Below, piece after piece: positions 51,610 to 60,485 of a stretch of 64,000 nucleotides of DNA. How positions within the stretch are numbered: the first letter of the stretch is position 1; each line of letters begins with the position of its first letter. A program made the translations under genes and the position numbers. A model generated the notes under the pieces. The model was given only the letters and a program-made list of their open reading frames with translations. It searched no databases and was not told where the DNA came from. The stretch comes from Pontiellaceae bacterium B1224 (lineage in GTDB: Bacteria > Verrucomicrobiota > Kiritimatiellia > Kiritimatiellales > Pontiellaceae), in NCBI GenBank assembly GCA_029432815.1, contig JAROBA010000003.1, forward strand, positions 124,001 through 188,000. Reading direction: 5' to 3'.

Positions 51610-53397
51610 ATGGCAGATAATAAGTCGTTTGAATCGACTCTTCACGATATCGTATACAGCATCGACACGGGCACGGGGCTCAAGATCATCCGTGTTCTCC
51701 TTTATATTCTGCTTCTTCTGCTGGTGGTTATGGTATTCACCGCCACGCAGTTTCGCGGTCTGAAATCGGAAGAGGCCATGGACCTCTGCCAGCTTGGGCG
51801 GAATATATCGGTTGAGCAGGGACTGACTACCAAGACGGTTCGCCCGCTGAGTATGTGGAAAATGCAGGAGCAGAATCCGAATGAAGATCCAATGATTGGA
51901 AATCATCCGGACCTTTTTAACGCCCCGGCATATCCTGCTCTTTTATCCCTCGGGTTTAAGTTTTTCGACCTGATCGGGGTGGACCCTTTTGAAATGCCTG
52001 AAGGAGCTCGTGGCGTTGCCATGCCGGCGGAGCAGTGGGTTGTGCTTCCCCTGAACCATATCTTTTCTATTCTCACCGGTTTGATTCTTTTCTCACTGGG
52101 TAAACGGATGTTTTCCCGTGAAATCGGGTTTCTGGGTATGACCATTTATTATTTGAGTAATCTGGTTTGGATGGATTCTGTATCCGGATTAAACGTCTCT
52201 ATGGGCATTTTCTTCTCAGTGGCTTCGTTTCATTCCATGGTCATCGCCATGTTGAATAAGCGTGATCGCCTGGCCACAGTAAAGTGGCTTATCCCATTTC
52301 TGCTTTCGATTGTTTTGGCAGGGGTAGCATTTTACACCCGGTTTATTACTGCCACGATCGTGCCGGGAATCTGTCTGTTTGCCTGGCTGATGGCTGGCCG
52401 TTTTCGTGGAGGCACTCGTTTTGTGCTCGTTTTTCTTGTCCTCTATGGATTGATGATTTCGCCATGGCTGGTTCGGAACTATCAGATTTGCGGTAATCCG
52501 ATCGGTATGGTGGGCTATGTTGCTCTCGAGGGTTCTCCCCAGTTTGTGGACAATGCATTGGATCGAGATTACCATCCTGAACTGACCGGCTCGTTGATTT
52601 CTACGGCACTCAAGCAGAAGTGGAAGCTTAATTATTCCGGTGCGTACGCTAAAGTGATTCCTGGCATGGGCGGCGGCCTGCTGATGGCCTTTTTCCTGAC
52701 CACCTTTTTCTATCACTTTGTCCGCCCACAGGTGAATTATCTGAGGTGGGGACTGGGGCTGTCTTTACTGCTGATGGTGATTGTGGCAGGCTTCTTTTCA
52801 GAGTCTTCAATGCTTATGCTTCACCTGTTCTGGCCGTTTGTTATTCTTTATGGTTTGGCTTTCTTCTACATCCTGATCGATCGACTCGACCTCGGCGTTC
52901 GTTTGTATAATCTGGGGCTGAAGGTCCTGGTAGCCGTTTTGGCGTTCATTCCATTCCTGCTCTCGCTGATGCCTCCCGCCGGTGCTCATCCATATCCACC
53001 ATATTATGCTCCAATCATCGGAGGGGTGGCGGGCATGCTGAATGAACGTGAAGTGCTGGTCACGGATATGCCATGGGCAACTGCCTGGTATGGTGATCGT
53101 GTTTCCATACTCCTGCCGAAGGATCTGGATCAGTTTTATGAAATCAACGATTACAAACAGTACATTTCCGGAATGTATTTCACCACGATCACGAAAAACA
53201 AACCGTTTGTTAAAGGGTTGCTGGATGGACCGGAACAAAGCTGGTTGCCGATCATGACTGGCCGAACGCCGCCGGACTTCCCGCTAAAACAGGCGGTAGC
53301 ACTGAGCCGACAGGACCAGCTCTTTCTGTCCGATCGCGACCGCTGGTCCAATTCCGGTGCTGGCGGAGGCGAGGCAGCTCAGCCTGAAGCCCCGTAG
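51610..53397 (+). CDS. Multi-pass membrane glycosyltransferase-like protein (GT-C type)
   Basis: 595 residues with about ten hydrophobic helices, for example IIRVLLYILLLLLVVMVFTA and the later LLLMVIVAGFFS. An early periplasmic loop carries the kind of acidic residue context seen in dolichol-phosphate-mannose-type GT-C enzymes (KSEEAMDLCQLGRNI, then APAYPALLSLG). No exact family can be named; undecaprenyl-phosphate-sugar-dependent transfer is a guess. The C-terminal soluble part ends with a Gly/Ala/Pro-rich tail. It is followed 13 nt later by fmt. Confidence 0.65.
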   Translation: MADNKSFESTLHDIVYSIDTGTGLKIIRVLLYILLLLLVVMVFTATQFRGLKSEEAMDLCQLGRNISVEQGLTTKTVRPLSMWKMQEQNPNEDPMIGNHPDLFNAPAYPALLSLGFKFFDLIGVDPFEMPEGARGVAMPAEQWVVLPLNHIFSILTGLILFSLGKRMFSREIGFLGMTIYYLSNLVWMDSVSGLNVSMGIFFSVASFHSMVIAMLNKRDRLATVKWLIPFLLSIVLAGVAFYTRFITATIVPGICLFAWLMAGRFRGGTRFVLVFLVLYGLMISPWLVRNYQICGNPIGMVGYVALEGSPQFVDNALDRDYHPELTGSLISTALKQKWKLNYSGAYAKVIPGMGGGLLMAFFLTTFFYHFVRPQVNYLRWGLGLSLLLMVIVAGFFSESSMLMLHLFWPFVILYGLAFFYILIDRLDLGVRLYNLGLKVLVAVLAFIPFLLSLMPPAGAHPYPPYYAPIIGGVAGMLNEREVLVTDMPWATAWYGDRVSILLPKDLDQFYEINDYKQYISGMYFTTITKNKPFVKGLLDGPEQSWLPIMTGRTPPDFPLKQAVALSRQDQLFLSDRDRWSNSGAGGGEAAQPEAP

Positions 53398-53410
53398 TCA
53401 GGAGGTTTAG

Positions 53411-54334
53411 ATGCGCATCATTTTCATGGGGTCCGCCGCACTGGCAGTTCCTTCACTCAAGGCTATTCTAAACTCAGATAAGGACGAGGTTGTTGGTGTG
53501 GTTTCGCAACCCGACCGGCCAGCCGGCCGCAAGCGGATGCTCACGCCTTGCCCATTGAAAGCTTTCGCCTGCGAGCAAGGTTTGCATGTCATGACCCCCG
53601 AGAAAATCGGAGATCCCGAGGCGGTACAGGCTCTGGAGGATCTTCAGCCGGATCTGCTCGTGGTTGTGGCCTATGGACAGTATATCCCGCAACGGGTGAT
53701 TCAGCTGGGGAAATACGAAGCCGTTAATGTGCATCCTTCCCTCCTTCCAAAATATCGCGGTTCCGCTCCGATTCAGTGGGCCATATTAAATGGTGACACC
53801 GTTACCGGTGTCAGCATTATTTATCTCGCGAAAAAAATGGATGCCGGCGATATCCTGCGTCAGGAAACCTTTCCATTGGGCAGCGACGAAACCTCGGCAA
53901 CACTGCATGACAAGCTGGCGGAGTTCGGTGCGGAATTGCTGATGAAGGCCATTGAGGACATTCGCAGCGGTTCGGGGGTCCGTACTGTGCAGGATGAATC
54001 CAAAATGGTTGAAGTGCGCAAGCTGACTAAAGACGATGGGAAGATTGACTGGTCGCTGTCTGCGCGGGCTATTCGAAACCGAATTCGCGCATTTGATCCG
54101 TGGCCCGGAAGTTTTTGTACGCTGCCGAATGGCGATGTGCTGAAGGTTTGGAAGGCCGAAATTGTCGATGACGGAAACGGTGAGCCTGGCGAGTTGCTGG
54201 ATGATCAGTTGTTGGTGGCCGCAGGCGAGGGCGCACTACGTTTAACTGAAATCCAACCACTCGGTAAAAAGCGTATGGAAGCCCTCTCGTTCCTGAATGG
54301 ATTTCCGGTTGCCAAGGGGCTGATGCTTAGTTAG
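53411..54334 (+). CDS. fmt: Methionyl-tRNA formyltransferase
   Basis: 307 residues. Formylates the initiator Met-tRNA using 10-formyl-THF. The N-terminal formyltransferase fold has IIFMGSAALAVPSLKAI and the catalytic segment HPSLLPKYRGSAPIQWAIL (Asn/His/Asp triad region) with AKKMDAGDIL. The C-terminal OB domain (RIRAFDPWPGSFCTL) binds the tRNA. The start has AGGAGG a few bases upstream. def is not next to it here. Confidence 0.93.
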   Translation: MRIIFMGSAALAVPSLKAILNSDKDEVVGVVSQPDRPAGRKRMLTPCPLKAFACEQGLHVMTPEKIGDPEAVQALEDLQPDLLVVVAYGQYIPQRVIQLGKYEAVNVHPSLLPKYRGSAPIQWAILNGDTVTGVSIIYLAKKMDAGDILRQETFPLGSDETSATLHDKLAEFGAELLMKAIEDIRSGSGVRTVQDESKMVEVRKLTKDDGKIDWSLSARAIRNRIRAFDPWPGSFCTLPNGDVLKVWKAEIVDDGNGEPGELLDDQLLVAAGEGALRLTEIQPLGKKRMEALSFLNGFPVAKGLMLS

Positions 54335-54342
54335 CGGCAAGG

Positions 54343-54386
54343 CACAAAAAAACAACCCATGGAAATCGCATCCTCTCGGATTTCCA
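54343..54386 (-). terminator. Terminator on the minus strand after the COX24-like gene
   Basis: Stem TGGAAATC / GGATTTCCA (54360-54386); on the minus strand it is followed by GGGTTGTTTTTTT. It serves the hisG-direction transcript and perhaps also fmt, which converges. Confidence 0.6.
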
Positions 54387-54457
54387 GGGATTGTAAAAAC
54401 AAAGCAAGGCCGAAGCGGTATGCTCCAGCCTTGAAATGGATCATAAGCTAAGTCAGC

Positions 54458-54547
54458 TTATTTCTTTTTATGACGATCTGCGCGACGACGCTTGCGACGC
54501 TTGTGATTCGACATTTTAGTTTTACGCCATTTTTTGATGGTACCCAT
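54458..54547 (-). CDS. Tiny basic AURKAIP1/COX24-like ribosomal protein (bS22-like)
   Basis: 29 residues, start GTIKKWRKTKMSNHKRRKRR and ending DRHKKK. It has an AGGAG ribosome site, unlike a chance frame of such length. The pattern K-W-R-K-x-K-M-S-x-H-K-R-R-K-R fits the AURKAIP1/COX24 domain, known from a mitochondrial small-subunit protein, and the related bacterial bS22. It would bind rRNA in the small subunit. Same direction as hisG, 40 nt apart. Confidence 0.8.
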   Translation of the reverse strand: MGTIKKWRKTKMSNHKRRKRRRADRHKKK

Positions 54548-54587
54548 GTTATCTCCTGATTGTGTCTTAAAAGGGTGAATAAGATAC

Positions 54588-55460
54588 TTACGCCACGACT
54601 TTGTTCAAGCTTAATTCAATAATTCCTTCGGCACCCGCTTCTTTCAGGGAAGGGATGATTTCGCGAACAACCGATTCGTCTACCACGGTTTCGATGGCAA
54701 ACCAACCATCGTCAGTCAGTGAATTCACTGTTGGGGAGTGCAGTGCTGGAAGCAACGACTTGACGGTCTCAAGGTTTTCGGCTTTGACATTCAGTTTCAG
54801 TAAAACTTTGTCGTCGGCGTCCAGTGCGGCTTTTAACAGCAGAGCAATTTTTTCGAGCTTCTGTTTTTTCCAGTCATCCGCCCAGGCATCCTGCGAGCAG
54901 AAAAACTGAGTGTACGACTCCATAATGGTTTCAACAATTTTAAGGTTGTTGGCTTTCAGTGAGCTGCCGGTTTCCGTGATGTCGACAATGGCATCCACGA
55001 AATCCGGAACTTTGACTTCCGTTGCACCCCAGGAGAACTCGACTTCGGCTTTAACACCATTGCGTTCCAGCCAGCGTTCAACAATGCCAACGCCTTCTGT
55101 AGCGATCTTCTTTCCTTCCAGATCCTTCACGGAGCTGATGGGGGAATCGTTCGGTACGGCCAGTACCCAGCGGATCGGGCGTTTACTCTGTTTGGAGTAG
55201 ACCATGTCGCACAGGTTCACCACGTTGGAGCCATTGGCTTCAACCCAGTCCAAACCCGCGATGCCGGCGTCCAGCATGCCATGCTCAACGTAGCGGCTCA
55301 TTTCCTGAGCACGCATTACGCGAATTTCAATTTCTTCGTCGTCGATCGACGGAAAATAGGAGCGCGAGCCGCCCTTGATGCTGAATCCAGCCTTCTTAAA
55401 TAGAGCGTAGGTCGATTCCTGTAAGCTGCCTTTCGGCAATCCAATCACCAGTTTATTCAT
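54588..55460 (-). CDS. hisG: ATP phosphoribosyltransferase, long form
   Basis: 290 residues from the ATG at 55460, with AAGGA before it. First enzyme of histidine synthesis, joining ATP and PRPP. Long-form features: NKLVIGLPKGSLQESTYALF at the N-terminus, GMLDAGIAGLDWV, and the phosphate loop DAIVDITETGSSLKANNLKI. The C-terminal ACT-like regulatory domain (APALHSPTVNSL-type region, then GWFAIETVVDESVV) permits feedback by histidine. No other his gene is in the window, so it is not in a his operon. Confidence 0.93.
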   Translation of the reverse strand: MNKLVIGLPKGSLQESTYALFKKAGFSIKGGSRSYFPSIDDEEIEIRVMRAQEMSRYVEHGMLDAGIAGLDWVEANGSNVVNLCDMVYSKQSKRPIRWVLAVPNDSPISSVKDLEGKKIATEGVGIVERWLERNGVKAEVEFSWGATEVKVPDFVDAIVDITETGSSLKANNLKIVETIMESYTQFFCSQDAWADDWKKQKLEKIALLLKAALDADDKVLLKLNVKAENLETVKSLLPALHSPTVNSLTDDGWFAIETVVDESVVREIIPSLKEAGAEGIIELSLNKVVA

Positions 55461-55542
55461 AAATCCTTTTCCTTTGTTGGTTTGGGAAAGCGGGGAATAT
55501 AGAGGAACAATCATGCACGTCCAATACCTGATTGTGAAAAAT

Positions 55543-55557
55543 TTCCAAACATTGGAA
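55543..55557. repeat. Palindrome TTCCAAACATTGGAA
   Basis: Intergenic between hisG and tRNA-Arg; a near copy (GTCCAGCCATTGGAA) lies at 55576-55590. Confidence 0.9.
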
Positions 55558-55619
55558 CTTTTGCCGAATCGACTTGTCCAGCCATTGGAAAACCCGTATT
55601 TCTATATCTTCTTCACCAC

Positions 55620-55695
55620 GCACTCATGGCCTAATGGATAAGGCAACTGGCTTCGAACCAGTCGATTGCAGGTTCGACTCCTGCTGAGTGCGCCA
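55620..55695 (+). tRNA. tRNA-Arg (anticodon TCG)
   Basis: Acceptor arms GCACTCA (55620-55626) and TGAGTGC (55685-55691) pair fully; the discriminator G and an encoded CCA follow. Anticodon stem ACTGG/CCAGT encloses loop CTTCGAA with anticodon TCG. The T-loop GGTTCGACTCC is standard. It abuts the convergent folE stop at 55702. Confidence 0.95.
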
Positions 55696-55701
55696 TTCTT
55701 C

Positions 55702-56244
55702 TTATTTTCCGATGAGTTTAAGGAATTCGTTGCGCGTGGAGGAATCCTTCCGGAAACTGCCGAGCATGGCCGAGGTGACCATGCAGGAATTCTGCTTTTC
55801 AACGCCTCGCATCATCATGCAAAGGTGCTGAGCTTCGATTACGACTCCGACCCCCTCAGGCGCAACTGCATCCATAAGCGTGGTGGCAACCTGGTTCGTG
55901 AGGCGCTCCTGAATCTGAAGGCGGCGGGCGAAGTGGTCGACAATGCGGGCGAGTTTGCTGACACCGAGGACTTTGCCTTCAGGAATGTAGCCGATATGGC
56001 ATTTCCCGAAAAAGGGCAGCATGTGGTGTTCGCACAGGCTGTAGAGCTCGATGTCTTTAACGATGATCATGTGATTGTCTTCAACGGTGAAGACGGCATC
56101 GTTGATGACATCCTCGAGCTTTTGATGATAGCCGCGTGTCAGGAATTCCATTGCTTTTGCAGCGCGCTGCGGGGTGTCGAGCAGGCCTTCGCGCGTGGGG
56201 TCTTCGCCGATTTTAGTGAGAATGTCTTTGTAGAGGTCGTTCAT
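55702..56244 (-). CDS. folE: GTP cyclohydrolase I
   Basis: 180 residues from the ATG at 56244, which has GGAG at normal spacing. Converts GTP to dihydroneopterin triphosphate for folate or queuosine routes. Motifs: [19 protein letters not shown], zinc ligand region [20 protein letters not shown], and [22 protein letters not shown]. The C-terminus [10 protein letters not shown] matches the group with that terminal variant. The other pathway genes are not nearby. Confidence 0.93.
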   Translation of the reverse strand: MNDLYKDILTKIGEDPTREGLLDTPQRAAKAMEFLTRGYHQKLEDVINDAVFTVEDNHMIIVKDIELYSLCEHHMLPFFGKCHIGYIPEGKVLGVSKLARIVDHFARRLQIQERLTNQVATTLMDAVAPEGVGVVIEAQHLCMMMRGVEKQNSCMVTSAMLGSFRKDSSTRNEFLKLIGK

Positions 56245-56327
56245 AGGGGCTCCGTATTTCGTACTGTGTATCGCTGAGAAAACAAACTGTCTGGATTCCT
56301 GCCGCAATACGCAATAAGCAATACGTA

Positions 56328-58022
56328 CTATTTTCTTCTGAGCTGCGCGAGAACGAGCAGGCCTTCAATAATCATCCAGAGCTGGAGAATGGTGATGACC
56401 AGGCCGATTACAAAAAGCATCCATTTGCTCTGTGAGTAGAAGTTTACGAGATTAATTTTCATGGCCCAGCTGGTCATGATGATCATAAAGACCATCGGGA
56501 TGGCGGTGAAAATGATGTTGATTTTCTTTCTGGCAAGCCAAACCGTGACGACCAGCAGGGCGAGACCGCCGAGTAGCTGGTTCACGGCTCCGAACAGCGG
56601 CCAGAGTGAAAGTGCCCCTTTGGCGTCGCCACCACTGGAAAAGGCGAGCAGGAGGGCGGTGGCTACGGCGATGAAGGTGGCGGGATGTTTCTTTCCAAGG
56701 ATTGGAACTTTGCTGCTGATGGCAATCTCGGAAATGATATAGCGTTGCAGGCGCGTAGCAGTGTCGAGGGTTGTGGCGGCAAACGAGGCGACAAAAACAC
56801 CCATCAGGGTGAGTATAATACTTTTGGGAAGCCCGATGCCGGAAATCATATTGGCCGCACCGGTCACGAAGGCGTCGATTTTTGCAGAAAGTCCGCCGGC
56901 CGCCGACCAGCTGGCATACTGCTGGTTAAAGGCTTCCGCGCCGGTGAAAAAGGTGCCGTCTTTCTCAAGACCGAGCCCGATGCCGGCCCCGCAGGCAATG
57001 ATGACGATGACGGCGAGCATGCCTTCGAGCAACATGCCTCCGTAGCTGATGGGCTGGGCACTGGTTTCCTGATCGCACTGTTTGGAGGAGGTGCCGGAGG
57101 AGACCAGGCAGTGGAATCCGGAAATGGCCCCGCAGGCCACGGTGATGAAAAGGATCGGGAAGAGGGATGGAGCGCCCGCGGCTCCAAGGTTGGTGGCAGG
57201 GGCGACCATCGGCGGGTGCGTGACGACGATGCCGAGCAAAAGCAGGCCCATGGCGATGCAGAGCTGAAATGCGTTAATGTAGTCGCGCGGCTGCAGCAGC
57301 ACGGTGACGGGCAGGGTGGAGGCCGTATAGGCATAGATCAGCAGAGCGATCACCCAGATGCCGACGCTTGAAAGGTTTCCAATGTCTGGAAGATGAACCG
57401 GGAACCAGGCGCCGATCACGATGGTGGCATACATCAATATCGTGGCTGCAATGCCGTAGGTGATGTGTGATTTTCCCTTTTTATAGACCATGAATCCCAG
57501 CCAGATGGCAATGGGGAGCTGTAGCCAGACGGGGATGACCGATTGCGGAAAAATGGAAAATACAGCGGCGATCACTACGCCGAAGATGGCGATGACCAAC
57601 CACAGGGCGAAAAAGATGATCAGCATGAAGAGCGACTTTACTCGCGGGTTGATGATGGTTCCGGCAATGTCTCCGATGGTTCGGCCTTCATGCCGCAGCG
57701 AGATCATCATGGAACCAAAATCGTGAACGGCTCCCATGAAAATGGAACCGACCAGAATCCAGATTAGAGCAGGCACCCAGCCCCAGATAATGGCAATGGC
57801 GGGACCGACGATAGGGCCGGTTCCGGCAATAGAGGTGAAATGGTGCCCGAACAGTACCGTCTTGTCGGTGGCCACGAAATCGATTCCGTCATCATGCATC
57901 TCGCTCGGGCATTTGGCAGCAGGATCAACCTTGAATATTTTCCTGCCAAGAAAACGACCGTAGGTGTGATAGGCAACGATGTATAAAACAGCGGCTAATC
58001 CGGCGATGATCAGAGAATTCAT
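56328..58022 (-). CDS. cstA: Carbon starvation protein A (peptide/pyruvate transporter family)
   Basis: 564 residues, about 14-16 membrane helices. CstA proteins take up peptides or pyruvate when carbon is scarce. Family regions: [46 protein letters not shown] (in two overlapping blocks), [19 protein letters not shown] and [16 protein letters not shown]. The short version lacks the long C-terminal extension of the E. coli protein. Exact palindromes at 56693 and 57377 are translated as PILG and PDIG. Confidence 0.92.
   Translation of the reverse strand: MNSLIIAGLAAVLYIVAYHTYGRFLGRKIFKVDPAAKCPSEMHDDGIDFVATDKTVLFGHHFTSIAGTGPIVGPAIAIIWGWVPALIWILVGSIFMGAVHDFGSMMISLRHEGRTIGDIAGTIINPRVKSLFMLIIFFALWLVIAIFGVVIAAVFSIFPQSVIPVWLQLPIAIWLGFMVYKKGKSHITYGIAATILMYATIVIGAWFPVHLPDIGNLSSVGIWVIALLIYAYTASTLPVTVLLQPRDYINAFQLCIAMGLLLLGIVVTHPPMVAPATNLGAAGAPSLFPILFITVACGAISGFHCLVSSGTSSKQCDQETSAQPISYGGMLLEGMLAVIVIIACGAGIGLGLEKDGTFFTGAEAFNQQYASWSAAGGLSAKIDAFVTGAANMISGIGLPKSIILTLMGVFVASFAATTLDTATRLQRYIISEIAISSKVPILGKKHPATFIAVATALLLAFSSGGDAKGALSLWPLFGAVNQLLGGLALLVVTVWLARKKINIIFTAIPMVFMIIMTSWAMKINLVNFYSQSKWMLFVIGLVITILQLWMIIEGLLVLAQLRRK
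56693..56707. repeat. Palindrome TTCCAAGGATTGGAA
   Basis: In cstA; P-I-L-G. Confidence 0.9.
57377..57391. repeat. Palindrome TTCCAATGTCTGGAA
   Basis: In cstA; P-D-I-G. Confidence 0.9.
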
Positions 58023-58078
58023 AGCCGACGTTTTAACGCCGGTAAAAGAGTTCCGAAAAGCTTTTTTTATGATTTATC

Positions 58079-59074
58079 TTAGCTTTTAGAAGGTAGGGAG
58101 CATGTCATTCTGGTTAGGTTTGAACGCGTCGAAGTGATCGAGAGTTCTGCACCGATTCTTCCTGCTTTGTATCGCATGAGAGGAAGTCCCATTCCTTCTT
58201 TGTAGTCGGGATCGAGTGGTTTCCCGTCGTTTTCAATGATGAAAGAGGTTTGCAGCTCATTATTTTCGAGGCGGATAAATATGTATTTCGGAGCGGCATG
58301 ATGCAGAGCATTGGCTACGGCTTCAAACATGATTTTACATAGATCTGGTACCATATTTTCAGGTATTGTTTCCCAGTTCGGATTTTCCTGATACCGAATA
58401 TCGACGATTGAAACTTGGCTGATTTGCTTGCGCAGCAGGGATATCACTTCGGTCATTTTTCCGGTTGCGGGTATTTGACTGATGGAGTAATCGTCGATGG
58501 TGCACAGCTGTTTTATACAGTCCCTGATGATCATGCTGATGTTTTCGGCAACGATTGCGCGCGGATGATCTTCTGCGTGTAATTTCTGTTTTAGCAACTG
58601 GCTGGTGGCAAGCATGGCTTTCAGCTCTTCAAAGGGTTTTTCAATTAGGCGGTCATTCAGTTCGCGATTTTCCAGCTGCTGAGCATCGATCAGATATGCT
58701 GTTAATTGATCGAGATCTTTTGTTCGTTCTACGACAATCTCTTCGAGCGAATCATTCAGCTTATGATATTTGACCTGAATGGTCTTAAGCAGCGCGGTAC
58801 AACTTGAGAAAATAAGCTGAGATGCAATGCCGAATGGGTTGAGAGTTTCAAGAGCAGGTTGATCGGAATGAATAGAAAACAGACCGTAATGCACGGCAAG
58901 AGAAAGCAGGGTGGTAAGTAGAGCTCCTCGGTAGAGGTATAGCCAGCCGCCCAGCATTGTAAGGGGTATTGAGAAGAGCATAACCGTGATCTGCAGCTGA
59001 GAATACATGCTGAATATGAAGGCCACATAAAGTAACCAGGCCATGATATAGGTCTGAAATCGCGTTAATTTCAT
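58079..59074 (-). CDS. Membrane sensor with intact ATPase domain but no phospho-acceptor histidine
   Basis: 331 residues. Two or three N-terminal membrane helices (MAWLLYVAFIFSMYSQ, LTMLGGWLYLY) and a coiled segment precede a DHp-like helix. Where LytS/NarX-type kinases have E-L-H-D, this protein has E-L-N-D (Asn140), so the phospho-acceptor is missing. The C-terminal HATPase_c domain looks complete: N-box FEAVANALHHA, G1 ENDGKP, G2 EGMGLPLMRYKAGRIGA. The ATG overlaps the previous stop (TGATG-like, 4 nt). It appears to be a kinase-dead acceptor but a working ATP-binding partner. Confidence 0.82.
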   Translation of the reverse strand: MKLTRFQTYIMAWLLYVAFIFSMYSQLQITVMLFSIPLTMLGGWLYLYRGALLTTLLSLAVHYGLFSIHSDQPALETLNPFGIASQLIFSSCTALLKTIQVKYHKLNDSLEEIVVERTKDLDQLTAYLIDAQQLENRELNDRLIEKPFEELKAMLATSQLLKQKLHAEDHPRAIVAENISMIIRDCIKQLCTIDDYSISQIPATGKMTEVISLLRKQISQVSIVDIRYQENPNWETIPENMVPDLCKIMFEAVANALHHAAPKYIFIRLENNELQTSFIIENDGKPLDPDYKEGMGLPLMRYKAGRIGAELSITSTRSNLTRMTCSLPSKS

Positions 59075-60078
59075 GATTGATAAGTGGTTTTGTATTTTGG
59101 AACGTTAAAGTGAATGGTGCTGATACCCTGTGTGGAGGACGATTCTTTGAGAGTCCCATCAAGCTGCTTTAAACGGTATTGAATTAATCCTAATTGCGAG
59201 TCCTTATCGGTCATCGCGGGTGAACATCCAGTATGTTCAATTTCAAGCACAAAGTGCTTTTCGGAAGCATTCAGAGATATATCTATCCGGTCGGCGTCAG
59301 CATGAGTGGTTAAATAATTGATACTCTCCTGACAGATGCGGTAGAGCTGAAGGGCAATTGTTTCCGGTATATCAGTCATGCCGGAGAAATCGTTGACCTG
59401 AATGTGCGTCAAACGCATTTCACTGATACATCCTGCCAGTTCGGTCAGAGCTGAAACCAGGCCGACCTGGGCAATCCTTACCGGAAAGAGGGTTCGGGCA
59501 ATTTGACGGATGTGGTTATGAGCGCGGCAGGTTGAATCCATTAATGATGTCGCTGCAGATGTTGCCGAGCTACCTTCCTGTTCGAGCTGAGTAGCGAGAG
59601 AAGCGCAGAGCAACTGAATGCCGGTCAACTGTTGGCCGATGCCATCGTGAAGCTCTTGACCGCGGTTTACTCTTCGGATTTCCGCATTGTTCAGCAACTG
59701 CGCGGTGAGCAAGGATAATTCCGAATCGCGTTCTGCTACGCGTTCGTCAAGTTGTTGCGTTGTTTTCCGAAGAGCATCGTAATTGATTCGTAGCCGGCTG
59801 AAGAGATATACGACCAGAAGTGCGATTAAAATTCCCGTGATCCGGTCTGAGAAATAAATGTATTCATCGGCAAAGAACTGGTTGAGAGAAAATGCGATAC
59901 ATTCAATATAGAATACGAGAAGCAGCCCGCCTGTGCTGCCGATCAACCAGGCGCTGACTGCCAGAAAAGGAATCGCCGGAATCAGGACATTCGAATTCCA
60001 GGCATGGAACATTTCGAAGCAGAACAGGGGATACAGAATGCTAAATAAAAGGTATAGGATGGAGGTAATTCGTTTCAT
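59071..60078 (-). CDS. Membrane sensor histidine kinase (HisKA_3) with degenerate ATPase domain
   Basis: 335 residues. Membrane helices (SILYLLFSILYPLFCFEM, ITGILIALLVVYLFS) lead to a clear HisKA_3 motif RGQELHDGIGQQLTGIQLL with phospho-acceptor His144. The ATPase domain is poor: the N-box reads QESINYLTTHA with Tyr at the magnesium-binding Asn position, G1 reads EHTGCSP without the conserved Asp, and G2 reads SQLGLIQYR. The next gene has the opposite defects. No receiver-domain gene is adjacent. The gene follows the small membrane protein 60085-60348 by 6 nt. Confidence 0.82.
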   Translation of the reverse strand: MKRITSILYLLFSILYPLFCFEMFHAWNSNVLIPAIPFLAVSAWLIGSTGGLLLVFYIECIAFSLNQFFADEYIYFSDRITGILIALLVVYLFSRLRINYDALRKTTQQLDERVAERDSELSLLTAQLLNNAEIRRVNRGQELHDGIGQQLTGIQLLCASLATQLEQEGSSATSAATSLMDSTCRAHNHIRQIARTLFPVRIAQVGLVSALTELAGCISEMRLTHIQVNDFSGMTDIPETIALQLYRICQESINYLTTHADADRIDISLNASEKHFVLEIEHTGCSPAMTDKDSQLGLIQYRLKQLDGTLKESSSTQGISTIHFNVPKYKTTYQS

Positions 60079-60084
60079 TGAAGG

Positions 60085-60348
60085 CTAAACAGGCAGAGGG
60101 TTGCTGGCATTCGTTTGATACCAATTGAAAATATCAGCGTGGAGGTAACTTAATAGGTACATGAGAAAAAGAATGGCGGGGATCATGAGCGGAAGTCCGC
60201 GGGTGGTGCCATAGATCCAGGCGCCGAGACCGAGCAGGAGAAAGTGCGGAATCGCCACGGAGATGTTCCACACGGGGAACGCGACAACCGTGAACAGGGC
60301 GTACAGGAGCCAAGCTGAACTGTATAATATGGTGATAGGTCGAAGCAT
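60085..60348 (-). CDS. Small membrane protein paralogous to the sensor membrane domains
   Basis: 87 residues with two or three hydrophobic helices (ITILYSSAWLLYALFTVVAF, PHFLLLGLGAWIYGTTRGLP). The pattern L-Y-x-x-F and G-A-W-I-Y-G-T-T-R-G matches the N-terminal regions of both downstream kinases (S-A-W-L-I-G-S-T-G-G and G-G-W-L-Y-L-Y-R-G). It looks like a free-standing sensor domain, or a truncated third kinase. It is first in the operon, with an AT-rich promoter region upstream (60349-60440). Confidence 0.65.
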   Translation of the reverse strand: MLRPITILYSSAWLLYALFTVVAFPVWNISVAIPHFLLLGLGAWIYGTTRGLPLMIPAILFLMYLLSYLHADIFNWYQTNASNPLPV

Positions 60349-60485
60349 TTTAAAAGGTACGATTAAATAATTAATCTAATCTATAAGAGAAACCTCTGCG
60401 ATGTGAAGAAATTCGTTGCAATAACGCTATTAAGATCAAATTCGAATTGCGGCATAGGGGCGTGTTTTTGTATCATCTAGCGATT

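Noticed and set aside
60349-60485. Glycine riboswitch before gcvT
   Set aside because: The region is short, AT-rich and shows no tandem aptamer structure.
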